Positions 1-12,666 of a stretch of DNA of 64,000 nucleotides are shown here, piece after piece. Under the pieces are notes generated by a model. That model was given only the letters and a program-made list of their open reading frames with translations, did not search any database and was not told the DNA's origin. Origin of the DNA: Volvariella volvacea V23 (lineage: Eukaryota; Basidiomycota; Agaricomycetes; Agaricales; Pluteaceae); assembly GCA_000349905.1 (NCBI GenBank), contig KB722742.1, positions 193,097 through 257,096 of the forward strand, read 5' to 3'. The position numbers and the translations under genes were made by a program. The stretch's first letter is position 1. Every line of letters begins with the position of its first letter.

Positions 1-446
1 GAGTGCGGAGATTGATAGCCGAGGTTAAGCAAATGGAAGTTACTGCCAAATCAGAAAAAAAGCACTCAAAGTCCTGAGGTGTACAGACTAAGTGCCCAAG
101 CTTGGAAGTTACCACCAGGCACCAAAATCAGGCACGGCTTTCCTGGTCCTGAAAAGACCAAGTCCTCACTACGTTCCGGACTTGGAACTTTGAGCCCCCC
201 TATTCTTGCTATGGCAGATGCAATTGTAAGGGTTCATGGTTTGGTGGGTGTCACGGTGTGTGACGTGTCCGTCACGCGCATCACCGCTTGGAGGTGTTGG
301 GCATCCCCACTACTGGGTATTGGTATGCTTGTCACGTGCAGGCTATAAATCGATAAGTAGCGGGTCCAGTTCCTCAACCTGTTACCACTATTAGGTAGCA
401 ACCACCCCTCCCTTCACGTATACCAATCCCCCACTGAACACCCACC
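1..446 (+). promoter_or_regulatory. Upstream region of the Rab GDI gene
   Basis: No supportable gene lies here. A TATAAAT element sits at 344-350, about 97 bp before the GDI start codon, and a CACGTG palindrome (E-box/bHLH-type site) lies just upstream at 333-338. Around 255-275 there is an inverted pair of TGACG/CGTCA-like half sites. The last 50 bases before the ATG are rich in C and T, and the start context is CACCATGG, which is favourable for initiation. Promoter function is inferred from position and motif only. The left part may belong to a neighbour outside the window. Confidence 0.45.
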
Positions 447-2096
447 ATGGATGAGGAATACGACGTATGCTCCTTCTTTTCTGCCGTTGCCTTTTCCTCA
501 TTGTCTCCTAGGTCATCGTTCTTGGGACTGGCCTTACGGAATGTATCTTGTCAGGCCTTTTGTCCGTTGAAGGAAAGAAGGTCCTTCACATGGATCGCAA
601 TGATTACTATGGAGGGGATAGCGCGAGTCTGAATTTGACACAGGTTTGTCTTTTTGCGTCGCGCCATCGCGTGTTCATCGATGTTTCCTCTAGCTCTACC
701 GCAAATTCCGCCCAGATCAAACTGCACCAACTGAACTTGGACGCGACCGCGATTATGCCGTTGACCTGATCCCGAAATTTATCATTGCCTCTGGAGAGCT
801 GACGAAAATTCTGGTTCACACTGATGTCACCCGCTATCTGGAATTCAAGCAGATTGCTGGGAGCTTTGTTTACCGAGATGGCAAGATTTCCAAGGTCCCC
901 AGTACCGAGATGGAGGCTGTCAAGAGCCCCCTAATGGGTCTTTTTGAGAAACGGCGTGCGAAAAAGTTCTTTGAGTTCCTGCAAGGGTGGCGGGACGACG
1001 ATCCCACAACTCATCAAGGTCTGTCAATCGTACTTTCAGATTATTGGACGTCCCTGACGTATCGCAGGAATCGATTTGGACAAGGACAGCATGAAGACTG
1101 TATATGAAAAATTCGGATTGGAACCTGGCACTCAGGACTTCATTGGTCATGCCATGGCTCTCTATCTTGACGACGAGTGCGTGCTTAATTGTCTGTTACG
1201 GCCAACACCACTCTGATAACCTATTTAGTTATATCACTAAGCCTGCTCGTCCTACGTATGACCGTATCGTCCTTTATACATCTTCAATGGCCCGTTATGG
1301 GAAGTCACCATATATTTACCCTCTCTACGGACTTGGTGAACTGCCACAATCGTTTGCTCGGCTCAGTGCTATCTATGGTGGAACTTATATGCTCGACAAG
1401 CCCATTGATGCCATCGTCACTGGCTCTGACGGCAAATTCGTAGGAGTTACCAGCAATGGTGAAACTGTTAAGGCCAAGCAGGTCATTGGAGACCCAAGTT
1501 ACTTCGGTGCGGGTCAAACTGAGACAGGCGGCAAAGTTCGGGTTGTTGAGGACGGAAAAGTTGTTCGCGCAATCTGCTTGTTGAAACACCCCATCCCCGG
1601 AACAGAAGACAGCGACAGCGCACAGATTATTATTCCCCAGAACCAAGTTGGCAGAAGAAATGGTGAGAAAATTGTGGCACATTTCTGATACATAGCTCAC
1701 TGATGCCTTTATATCAGATATTTACATCGCATTGGTTTCATCCACGCACAATGTCTGTGCTAAGGACATCTATATTGCAATTGTTAGTACTATTGTCGAG
1801 ACCAGCGTACCTGAGAAGGAGATCGAACCTGGTCTCAAACTCCTTGGACCAATTTATGAGAAGTAGACAATTCATCTTACAGACAAATCGTTGATTAACC
1901 TCTCCCTAGGTTCGTCTCTATCACGCCCCTCTACACGCCTACCTCAGATGGTCGGGCCGATAATATCTTTATCACGCGCTCATACGATGCGACATCTCAC
2001 TTTGAGACAGTCGTAGAGGATGTTCAGGACGTCTGGAAACGAGTTATTGGCTCTGACTTGGTGCTCAAGAAGCGAGAAGTAGAGGTTCAGGAATAA
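447..2096 (+). CDS. GDI1: Rab GDP-dissociation inhibitor
   Basis: The product extracts GDP-bound prenylated Rab GTPases from membranes and keeps them soluble for recycling between compartments. Seven exons are read: 447-464, 512-643, 694-1018, 1068-1176, 1229-1662, 1718-1862 and 1910-2096. They sum to 1350 nt, giving 449 aa, the usual GDI length. The N-terminus [18 protein letters not shown] is the FAD-like dinucleotide fold shared by GDI and Rab escort protein. It is followed by MDRNDYYGG and by the conserved [22 protein letters not shown] segment of sequence-conserved region 3, split here only by my description. The 18-nt first exon is fixed by the ATG and the splice phase. It converges on RAV1, with 100 bp between stop codons. 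Identification is strong. Confidence 0.96.
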
Positions 2097-2196
2097 ATGC
2101 ACTGGGCCACTTGGATGTTTCACTAATTCCCCTTCTTTGTACTATTTGGAATCATACAATCACTGCATCTAGCCCATAATTCTTTTAGAGTCACAG

Positions 2197-5100
2197 CTAG
2201 AAGAACGCGTTCATGTCAAACTCTGGAACTTGCACGTTCATCTTTGCCGTTTTCATCAAACTACCCAACCCAGCCTTTCTCACCAACAGATCCCCGTCCT
2301 CGTTGAGCTTCTCGGTGTTGGCGGATACCCTATTCACTCCTGGAACAGGTGAGGCAGGCCGGGTTGGTGGTAGGGATGGGATGTCCATATCAATCACCAT
2401 GGATGCACGTCGGCGTACGCGGGGCTCAAGAATCAGTGTTGAGGGACGAGCAGACGTGGGACTTGCAGGAATGACTGCCTGAGTTCGCATGAAGACTGCC
2501 TCAGGTCTTTCAAATGACCATGACCGAACTAAGTCCAGTGCCAGAACGTGGCAGCCTACATGCCCACATCAACTACTCCGCATATACGTAGGCATGCCGG
2601 ACTTACCTAGCCTGCAGAACACGCGAGCCATCTGCAGAACAAAACTAAATTCTGTATAACTCGAAATTTCGCTGGTTCCCTTGGCCGCTTGCAAAGTTTT
2701 TGATTTTAACTGTGAGAAGAGTAAAGCCAGGCTTGGGTCATCGTAGTGCGATTCTCCGATCTCTTTAACATTGATGTTCAAAATATCTGCAATATCACGC
2801 AACGGTGTCTGAGGAGACCTTGAGATAAGTGATGCGACCTACAAGTGAGGTGTACGTACCAACAAAATTCGAACAGCTAGATCCCGCCGATGGAGAAGCC
2901 AAAATGCCCAGCTACCCAACCAGCGATTGCCCTCCTGAATGGCAATGGGTAGGATGGTATTTGATACGACTTCTAATAGTATTGGGCCTTCGTTGCTCTG
3001 TTCGACTACTCGTGCCAGCATAATTGCCAATTGGAAATCCCCAAGTTGTTTGATGCAAACGCTTATGGCGTCTTTGGGAGCACCTCCTAGTAGGAAGAAC
3101 GCCGCGGCATACTCTAGGAGGAGACTAACATTTAGGTCGTGGTTTGGTCAAAAATGAGTATCGTATCTGACCGAAACGGCGCTTGCCCAAGAGGGCGTAA
3201 GCATTTTTGAGTGCAGCTGTACGCCAACGCGGTTCAGAGAAATCGTTGGAGAGGAACTTCAACATAACCCCTTGCTCTTTGTGCCATGATGCTTGTCTCC
3301 AAAGACCATGGACTAGTTTAACTTTCCCTAGAGCAAAATAAAATAAGGAGCAGGCTGTAGGGTCGCGGTATTCTCCCAGCATATACTGATTCCTTGCGAT
3401 TTCTTCCATTTGAGTCCTCTGACGACTGCTTAGCCCGCTGATTTAGGTTCTTGGCTGGATTGTACGCACCAGAACTTCAATCGATCGCAACCAGATGGGT
3501 AAACCGATGGCTTTAGCTTCCGTCCATCCCATTTTCCCATTGTGAGCTGATATAGAAGCTTGCAGGAGCAATCCTTGACTTTCGCTGTGGAAGGCCCAAA
3601 TCATATCGCGGTAGCGGATTCGTTCCCGCTTTCCACTTTGAACATTGAGACCATTACTAACGACTACTTGAGGGGACTGAGACAGGTCCTTGAAAATCGA
3701 GAATGATCTAAGTGAAATCAAATAACGAAGTCCATTTGCGTCTAATGCACGACGCTGTTCCTCAATCTAGGCCGAAGTTGAGAAACCGGTGCGTAGCAAG
3801 CGCAACTTTACCTACCTCCAGTGTTGTTTGGATCAAAACCAAAAGGTGAGCGTTCTCATTTGGCGTTAAGTCTGGCAATGGTTGAGATTCTAGATTCCTC
3901 AGCAAGCGGAGGACCAATTGACGAGAAAAACCGCCGGAGTTACTGGACACAAACGATAAGTGTGTAAGCCGCTAACATTCAATATAGCATACATTTCTTG
4001 ATCTTCTGACACACCAAATAATTGGGCGTGATATGCACCCTTCCGTGGCATATTTGATTCCTTTGGGCGTTATAAGCGCTACCATTAGAGGGACAAACAC
4101 AATGCAACCTACAGCATGGCCCTTTCCTTTAGTCCAATAATCTTCTGCATGCAATGACTCCCAAGGATCGTAATGGTCGTCAATCCTTGCGTCAATCCAC
4201 TGCGCTAATTTGACAATTATATCTTTTACCAGTTCCGTTTTTTCTGCATTCAGTTATCAGCAAATTTCAAAGCCATCAGAAAGTGAGCGCATTGAATTTA
4301 CCCCAGAACAAACACTGGAGAATTAGTTGTGGGTGATAGTCTCGAAGGGGTCTGTTCTGTTCATCTACGTGGTCGTACAACGCGCCTTGAGGTGAGGCTC
4401 TTCTCTCAGACTCATCGTCTTCCGTGTACAGGAGCATGTGATGGCCCGATCCTATTAGCAAAGACCCGTGAGTTAGCCATACAGAGTCGCTGATGGGATA
4501 GGGTATAACGCTAACAACAACTGCCGTGTTAGTGGGGTGCTTAAATTGCTGGAAGGTTGCTCACAGTGATATATCAATCTTCCAGCAGACCCTCCACCCA
4601 GGCCGCTCGTCGAAATACGTCATCCGTTGTTGGCATACTAGCTCGACTCGGTGGAGGAATCCCACTGCAAGGATCGAGTGATTGTCCAAAGTCGATGTCC
4701 AGTCTAAATCATTGATCGGCTCGCTTTACAGTATGGTCAACGACAGCTTTGGAGGCTAGTAATTTAGACGCACCTATAACTGGTTTTGTATTCCAAACCA
4801 GATGCAAATTCAGATTCAAACGAGTCCCATATTGTTAATTCTTCACTTCCATCCTCCCCTGGATGAGCAACTGCGTCGCGAGTTCGATTTCAAGTCAAAT
4901 GCAATACAAGGCGATGTAAAACTCACTAATGGCCGTTTTCTTAGCAGAGCTACACCTTGCGCGCTTGATATCCGTGCGACCAGTTCGGACTTTGCCTGTG
5001 CAGCGCCAGTCAGACTGGGAATTCTCCTCGGGTGCCCAAAACCCGAGCTCGCCAGACGTGGATATGCTGAGCAAAACGTCGTGCTTCGCCCACGAGTATC

Positions 5101-7132
5101 CTAAACCCCATGCCATCGGATCCACAGGGAGAATCTTGTTCAGGTGTAAGTCTATCGGCAATGTAGCTATGGTGTGCAGCAGGGCGCCTGTTGACCGATC
5201 CACTCGTATTCGTACGATGCAGAGGGTATCCGTTATACCGATGATGTACTCTTCTCCGTCTGCGGAAGGCATAGTAAATAGATACCCAAGTGAAGGAAGG
5301 GATAACGTCTGCACGTGAGTTGAGTGTAGCGTAAAGATGCTATCTTTGGAGGAATAAGTAGCAAATGTCCGACCTACATAGTCGCTATTAATAATGGCCC
5401 AAAGTGCAAGAAAGGGGTCCCACCCTCTTGAAGAACAACTACAAAATCAGCGGAGGTCCAGGTTCCAGATCGTGTAAGTGCTGTTCCTCGTTGCTTGACT
5501 GTCCATGCTTCACCTAGATTCCCTTCACGCAGAGTACCCACACCTCTACCTTCTAGTGTTCGGACAAATCGTTCAATCTCTCTCTCTTCCATGGGCACTC
5601 TTTCCAGTTCATGTGCAACACTCAGTAATCCATCAGGGTGAGCATCAAAGAAGGTTAGTGGGTGCAGCTCAAAAGTGGAGATGGGTGACGTCGTGATCAT
5701 GGTTAGTGTTCCATTGTATGAGTTGGGAAGAATAAATAAGTGTGCTGGTACGGCTTGAAAGATGCCTGGAAGAGATTGCTGGAGTGTGAATTGCCTAAGT
5801 AATGTCGGCGGTCGGCGGTCTATGTTCTTGATTGCAACGTTAGCAGGATACAGACATTGATAATAGCAACTTACTGCGACGGCTGTGACGATGACAGACC
5901 CATCCTCCATAATGCGCATAAAAAGGTCCCAATGCTCCTTAATAATATCTTGTAATCGCCGTATTCTACTGTCATCCGGATCGCTATTTTTCTGCAAGGT
6001 CTCTTCAATAGCCTTGCTAATAGTATCCTTCTCCATCCAGAATATGCTCGAGCGAGTTCCCGAAGCACCCTGGGATAGCATGGAGGACGGTAAAGAGGAA
6101 TATATGTCTAGCGATGCGTGGAGCTGTAAATGGTGGGGGGAATCCAGAACCGGCAAGAATATCCGAAGCGTAGAATCGCTCGTAGTTGTGTACAGAACCA
6201 AGTCGTCGCTATATTGGATATCAGCACCGTGTCAAGAGACTTTGCAACTCAATTACCGACTAGATGTTCTAGTATGCCGCCATGTTAGATTGATGACTGG
6301 GCGAGGATGGGGAACATTTTGCACAAGTCTCCCAGACGTGGTGCTGTATGTCCTCACCACGTTGTCTCGCTACCAGATACGTCAGCATACCTTCCATAAT
6401 TGCGGCAGTCTGACTGACCTGAGATGAGGTAACGATGTATGTCAAGGATGGCGAGAAACACATGAGAGACGGCGTAATAACACTGCTGATGGGTTAGGTC
6501 TCTATGCGGAGAGTGATTTCGCGACATACGGTACGGTCCATTTTGGAGACCATGTCGGTAGATCATTTTCTAGTATCAAAGTATACACGGACAAGAATCC
6601 TTGACTCCCGATAGCAAGTAATCCTGTATCGCGTGAGTAGACAAAAATCGAGTTGCACGGGCCAAGATACCAGATTTAATGTCTAGGCCGGTGATAGCAT
6701 GCTTGTCCGGCAAAACCAACGTCGAATGTATGCGCCAGGTCCCTCGCTGAAGCTTGGAAAGACCCCAGACCGCGACGCGCACGCCGGCAGTTGCAATGAT
6801 CTGGATGAGCTGTATAGTGTTACGCGCTAAAAGCGATGATCAACGTCCACGCACGAGTTTCATGCCACAGTCGACGGCGACGTGGGTAATGACGGTCTCG
6901 ACATGAATGGAGCCTGGAAAAGCTTCTGAAAAACACAAGACTCGAGAAAGCCTGAGCGTCCGAGCATCCAACATCATCAGCGATTCTCCCGATGAATAGA
7001 CCTGACCGGAGTGGGTTACGACATAGATTACCAGTCCGGATGACAACTGACCAGAAGAGATTCATGAGGCAAAATGAGACTATGTACGCGGCCAGCTGGG
7101 TATGCTGCATAGTTATTACGAAGGATGAGCAT
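2197..7132 (-). CDS. RAV1: RAVE complex subunit Rav1 (DMXL family)
   Basis: Rav1 is the large WD40/Rav1 scaffold of the RAVE complex, which reassembles V-ATPase V1 and V0 sectors on acidic organelles. The gene is cut into many exons. I place the start at 7132 (MLILRNNYAAYP..), joined by a 50-nt intron to an exon beginning VYSSGESLMMLDARTLR, the typical Rav1 N-terminus. The first WD40-rich half covers about 7.1-4.8 kb, including 5374-6201 (LYTTTSDSTLRIFLPV). The Rav1 C-terminal domain covers about 4.5-2.6 kb, with GSGHHMLLYTEDD, LILQCLFWGKF and a later LHAEDYWTKGKGHA. The protein ends VPEFDMNAFF at stop 2197-2199, a tail conserved in fungal Rav1. Internal exon borders are not all resolved. It is divergent from the FAS1 gene with 150 bp between start codons. 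Confidence 0.88.
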
Positions 7133-7282
7133 GGGATGAAGCCAAGGGCGATAGCTGGACTGAGAGGATCATACGATAGGCACCGAGGAGGTGCAAGGGC
7201 TGGCTGAGGCGATCACCTGTGGCGTACTCAGCCTTACCTCATAAGTAGCGAGCCCTCTTTGGTCACTTACCTCCACCTCCCC

Positions 7283-10161
7283 ATGCATCTCTGGCACCTT
7301 TCGTCCTCTGTCGCCGCTCTGCTGTCTTTCTCGTTTCATATCTCTTGCACGACAGCCTCTTCGCTAGGAACCATTCAGGCACCATGGCAGGCCCCGCACG
7401 ACCATACTGAATCCACCACCTTGGTCGACGCCTTGTCCGCAGACCCCGACTACACCTCCCTTATTCACTTGCTCCAGCGTGCGCGTCTCATACCGACCCT
7501 CAATCGTCTCAACGGAAGCACTTTGTTTGCTCCGACCAATGATGCAATCAAGAAACAGGCTTCTGTAGACCCGCTTTGGGGTAGACTGTTGGAGGAAGAT
7601 GCTGCGACCCCTTTGGCCGACAACGTCCAAGAGAAGTTGAGGCAGCAGCTGTTCTACCATCTCCTGAATCACACAATATCGCAATTCCCCCCTGGTACTC
7701 AACCTGCGACTTTCGATACTCTTCATTTTCCTCACAAGCCTGTCGACCCACCGTCCAAAGAGCCTCCTCCATATCCACCTTGGATGCCAATTCCGGGAGG
7801 AACTCTTGGGGGCTCTCCACAGCGCCTACGGGCAGCGAAGAGAGGGGAAGAGGCATTTATCGGTGTGGATGTCTTTGGCAACGGAGGTGCGAAGATTGTT
7901 AAAGACCGAGTCGATGGAGGAAACGGCATTCTGTTTGGTATAGACGACATGCTAATACCACCCTCTGATCTCTGTACGTGCTTTGCTACTTAGATCTTCA
8001 AGGGGCCTCATATGCTGTAGCCAGCGTGATAGCAGGACACCCCAATGCATCTTACTTCCATAAGGTGCTAACGCCCGACATCCAGAAGCTGCTGCGGACG
8101 GAAGAGGCTGTCACGCTGTTTCTCCCTGTGAACTCAGCTTGGGATGAACTGGACCCCTATGAGCGACTATACCTCGAGAGCGAATATGCCACCGACGACT
8201 TGAATCGCATCCTTGATATGCACGCTGTACTAGAGAAGGGCGTCCGGTGGTCGGACACCTTGAAACACAAGACCAATCGTAAGCCCTCCATTTTTCGTCC
8301 AAACTCTCCACGCTCATTGTACTTAGTGACGACGATTGATGGCACGGAACTCACGATAAAGGTGTCCGGGAACACAATAAAGGTGTCATCAGCAGAGCTG
8401 CTCCACCCCGACATCTATGCATCTAACGGCGTAGTGCACCTTGTCTCTAAGTTGCTCGTTCCGCCCGACGCGCTCAAGCTCACACCGGAGAAATACTTAC
8501 TCGCATTGAACTGCACACGATTCGTCTCACTGCTGCACTCGGTCAATTTGACATATCTCATTAACGATACGGACGCTACATATACCATTCTAGCACCTCC
8601 GGATGACGTACTCTCAGTATTTGCTGACGAGGAATTGCCCAAACCAGGCACTCCGGAACTGAAGAAGCTGCTTCAATACCATTTTATTCCTGGGAAGTGG
8701 GCAACCAAGAAACTGGAGTCAGGAATGCTTCTCGAGACTGTACTAGAGGAGGAGGGACTTAATGACGGAAAACAGGTTCTGAGTGTTGAGGTTGCGACTG
8801 ACAAGGATAAGAAGAAGCCACCTGAGAAGTCGGTGAGGTTTGGTGGTGCCGGCGTCATCGGCGAACCTAGTCAGTGTATTTTATTTGGTTCATCTCAACT
8901 CCTCGTTGATGTGTGCTCGTTCAATTGTCCAATAGTCGAAGTCGGAGAAGCATTGATCTATTTCGTCTCACGCCCTCTGGTCACTCCAGTGGATCCCCTA
9001 CAGACCGCATTGCCATCTCTTGAATTATCTTCCTTCCTCGCTGCTGTGTTCTCGACCACTAAGGCAGAATTTTTAAGAACCAAGCCGCGTACAACTCTCC
9101 TTCTTCCGCACAATTCTGCCTTCAAGAGGCTAGGACTGCTTGTCAGTGCCCATCTACTATCAGCGTCAGCAAAGCCAGATCTGGAGCAAGTACTGTTGCA
9201 CCACGCTATTGACGGTGTAGAGTATTCCAAAATTATGAAGGATGGGTCACAACACACATTCCCTACATTGGAAGGCAGTGACTTGCAGCTTGAACGGTTC
9301 AACAATGGTTCTATTCTCGTCAGCCCCAGTGGAGGGTGGGCTGGCATGAGGGCTGAACTGTATCCACGGGACCTGCTCACTCAAACTGGCGTCATTCACG
9401 AACTGTCGGACATTCTGATACCACGATCCGTTCATCTAACTATTGGAAAGTTGGTCAAGGCAGCCAAAGGAAGCATTATGGCGACAATGGTCAACAAAGC
9501 GGGATTCGACTGGGTGCTCGAGGGAAATCCACCACCAGAGGGCTCCCTATGGGCGGAAGACCATACGGCTGGGCATAGTTGGACGTTGCTTTGCCCCCAA
9601 GATGATGCCTTCAAGGAGTTCAACCTGACAGAACTGTACGCGGATACCGACACACTGCGTGCCATCGTTATGCAACACATGATCCTTACCAAACCCAACG
9701 GTAAAGGGGAGCCGAACACCTCATTATTGAATGACCCATTGAACAACAATCGACCTCTGTCCCTAGATCCGTCCATAACTTACTCCACATTGCGCTCGCC
9801 ATCGTCAGACTACGGTGACCTCGTTTTCAGGCAGCTGGAGAACGACACGTCGGCATATGTGGTTGGTATTAAGGGTGCGCGCGGAACCGGCGGGAACGGA
9901 GATTGGGCGAGGGTTCTGTCGTGGGGCCGTTCGACTACCGGTGGGGGAACCGGTGGGGTAATCCAGATTGACCGATTGCTGGTTCCCTACCAACCGTCCC
10001 CGTGGGTCGAGTATGGAGGACCAGTGTTCGTTGGGATTATTGGTGTGGTTCTTATATGTGGATTCTTTTACGGAGTACGGATAATCTGGCAACGAGATAC
10101 CCTAGAGGCCACCTACGAACCGGTTGGCGGGTTTGGGCGGGATGACCATGATGAGCACTAG
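7283..10161 (+). CDS. Multi-domain fasciclin (FAS1) membrane protein
   Basis: This is a secreted or wall-facing adhesion-type protein with repeated FAS1 domains. The ATG at 7283 opens a hydrophobic signal peptide (LSSSVAALLSFSFHI), then four FAS1-like repeats with the box motif TLFAPTNDAI / TLFLPVNSAWDEL / TILAPPDDVL / TLLLPHNSAFKRL and the closing box LLIPPSDL / LLVPPD / ILIPRS. Near the C-terminus is one membrane span (VFVGIIGVVLICGFFYGV) with a short cytoplasmic tail. Introns are 8279-8326 (48 nt) and 8870-8935 (66 nt), both in frame. The first intron is either 7974-7993 (20 nt, 914 aa) or 7938-7993 (56 nt, 902 aa). The same organisation occurs in other fungal FAS1 membrane proteins of unknown ligand. 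The substrate or partner is not visible from sequence. Confidence 0.88.
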
Positions 10162-10730
10162 CTGCCAGGTATCGTTGCTTTTTCTATATTCTCTTGCTTT
10201 TTTGTTGCTTTAGACAATTCTTTGTGTTCAAGAGCATTTGCTACTAGTTTTCACTTCGTGTACACCTGCTATGTTATGTAGTATAGTTATGCATACACCA
10301 CCATGTCATTTCTGCTGTCATGCGGATCCCGCAATACGTCTTGTACTCAAATATGACCCGACTAAACTCCTCGATGGCAAAGAGGTTGCTGGGCTGCCGC
10401 ACTGTTAAAAGTAGAGGCGAAGGTACCTGTTTCTGTTCCCCGCGTCGCGGCACATATCTTTATAGATAAGCCGACAGGCTCAAGGCATTGTACCTTGGAG
10501 GCCAAAATGGGATGCAGACTGGATGGGACCAATAAGGTGTCTTCCCCAGCTCTTTGCGGCTGGAGTTTGATCGGCTGGAGCGGAATTTCATGTGAATTGG
10601 GATGCTCAGGACATCCGGTACCGTTAATCGCATCACACTTAACGGTGGCCACTGGCTGGCCCTCTGTTCCCCAACCGCCCTCTTGTGACCCTTGCTTGAC
10701 CCTCCGCTCCCTGTCCTTCTCCACACCACA
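10162..10730. other. Intergenic region, no gene seen
   Basis: This 569-bp gap separates the FAS1 gene from the acylcarnitine carrier and should hold the terminator of the first and the promoter of the second. The right end is C/T-rich immediately before the carrier ATG. Open frames on the minus strand here (for example 10362-10781) show no recognisable protein and no splice-consistent continuation. I see no RNA gene. Confidence 0.5.
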
Positions 10731-12179
10731 ATGGTTTGTCCATTGCTCGACGTAGAATGCGTTCGTTATTGACCACAGCAACTAGAGCGACGATGCACCC
10801 TCAGCGGAAACAGCACGCGTATCGGCTGCTGATAATATCAAGTCCTTCATCGCTGGTGGATTTGGTGGTGTTGCTGCGGTGCTGGTTGGTTCGTTATGAC
10901 TTGATGCACTTCCGTCCGTCCTTTAATCTGATGTCCTGACCACGCCTTTTTTTGGCACAGGACACCCTTTTGATCTGACAAAAACAAGGCTTCAAACAGC
11001 ACCCCCGGGAACTTACACAGGCGCTTTCGATGTCGTCAAGAAGACTCTCGCACGCGATGGTATTACTGGGTTAGAACTTTTTCACCCTCATTAACTACGC
11101 CCGGGGTTCTCATGTGTGCGCGGAAACAGCTTGTATCGGGGAATGGTCCCACCCCTTCTTGGTGTAACGCCCATTTTTGCCGTTTCGTTTTGGGTACGCA
11201 CGTTCCAAGATTCATATTTCAGACATTACTCAACCCATCACCCCTCAAACGCAGGCATATGACGCGTCCAAGCAACTCATTTTGGCTTTAACGCCCAACA
11301 GGGCCTCGAGTGGCCTGTCAATCGGCGAACTAGCAACAGCAGGATTTCTATCAGCTGTTCCAACAACGCTCGTCACAGCCCCAGTCGAGCGCGCAAAAGT
11401 TCTGCTTCAGGTACTGCCTTATTCTTCCGTATCCGGCGATTTGGCTCATATCTGCTATTCACTACGCACATCAAAGGTACAAGGCCAAGGAGGCGCCCAA
11501 ACCCAGTACAAAGGTGTTGCTGATGTTATCAAACACCTTTACAAAGAAGGCGGTGTAAGAAGCATCTATCGTGGAACTGGCGCTACATTAGCCAGAGATG
11601 GCCCCGGAAGCGCTGCGTGAGTCCTTCCCCGATGCAACGCAGGTGGCCGAAATAACCCCTCAGGACAGTTATTTCGCGGCGTACGAAATTACAAAGCGAG
11701 CGCTTACGCCAGCAGGTTCATCACCAGCAGACCTGAATTTGGGTGCCATCGTTGTCGCAGGAGGCTCAGCTGGTATTGCCATGTGGGCGATCGCCATTCC
11801 ACCTGATGTAGGTCGAGCTTCCCAAACGCCCATCGATTCGATGATTAATTTCCGCTCGTTCTCGATATAGGTCCTAAAATCCCGATTGCAATCCGCTCCC
11901 ACAGGCACTTACTCGGGAATCGTTGATTGTGCGCGAAAGACGATTGCCCAAGATGGCCTTCGTGCGTTGTGGAAAGGCTTTGGTCCAGCTATGGCACGAG
12001 TATGTCAAGTCGCTATGTCAGTTTTGACTATTCTGACCCAGTTCCTTCACCCATCAGGCATTCCCCGCTAATGCCGCTACATTCGTAAGTTGTCCTTTCC
12101 GTGATGGAGAGCAAGTGACTAATCGATGGAACAGTTGGGCGTGGAGGCGTCCAGGAAGGTGCTAGACTCCCTCTTTTAA
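10731..12179 (+). CDS. CRC1: Mitochondrial carnitine/acylcarnitine carrier
   Basis: This SLC25 carrier exchanges acylcarnitines for carnitine across the inner mitochondrial membrane. Ten exons are read: 10731-10733, 10786-10888, 10961-11069, 11130-11193, 11255-11410, 11477-11616, 11669-11807, 11871-11999, 12058-12084 and 12135-12179. They give 915 nt and 304 aa, the normal size. Three mitochondrial carrier repeats are seen with signatures [22 protein letters not shown] and PPDVLKSRLQ. The second, with its acidic E-R pattern, and the third, PPDVLKSR, match the carnitine subfamily. A first exon consisting of ATG alone is required by the frame and gives [15 protein letters not shown]. Together with the thiolase gene at 29.6-31.3 kb it belongs to fatty-acid catabolism. 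The exact substrate is a family-level inference. Confidence 0.9.
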
Positions 12180-12666
12180 ACTATCGAGTCTAGTTCCTAG
12201 TTCTCAGGTAGCTCTGTCGGGAGTAGCAGGTTCACGATTACGGTCATCTGCAAAGTTGCAAGGGCATCTATCTGCTTATACCAGTTGTCGGTGTATAATT
12301 TATACTGAATAGACATACCAAGCAAGCCATCACAACGTGCTTCTAGTCGTCCCTTCCAAGCAATCTGCTCGATCATTGCAGGTTGTGTGTGGGTGATCCA
12401 TGTGGCCTTCTAGTCAAAAGCACCTGATAGTTACCGGTCTGGAATATATGTATACCGGAGTAGGTGCACCAGGATTGTGGTGCAAGGCCCTTGAGAACCC
12501 GGATATCAGGCAAGCAGTAAGCGCAAATGGTGATCACTGCAGTTGTTTAGTGAGTTTATATATTGTTACTACTTGTCTCTAGATAATAAAGAAAAGGTAG
12601 TAGAGAGCGGAGCGTCAGGGTAAGTTCGAAGAGTGCAAGCCTGAAAGAGAGTTCCATAAAGCCAGA
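12180..12666. other. Intergenic region between convergent genes
   Basis: This 487-bp gap lies between the stop codons of the acylcarnitine carrier (+) and N-acetylglutamate synthase (-) and should carry both 3' untranslated regions. It is moderately AT-rich near 12290-12310 and 12560-12600. No coding signal, hairpin terminator or RNA gene could be supported. Confidence 0.45.

Noticed and set aside
10362..10781. 139-codon open frame on the minus strand upstream of the carrier
   Set aside because: It overlaps the carrier start, has no recognisable domain, and its composition looks like the reverse of a C/T-rich promoter.
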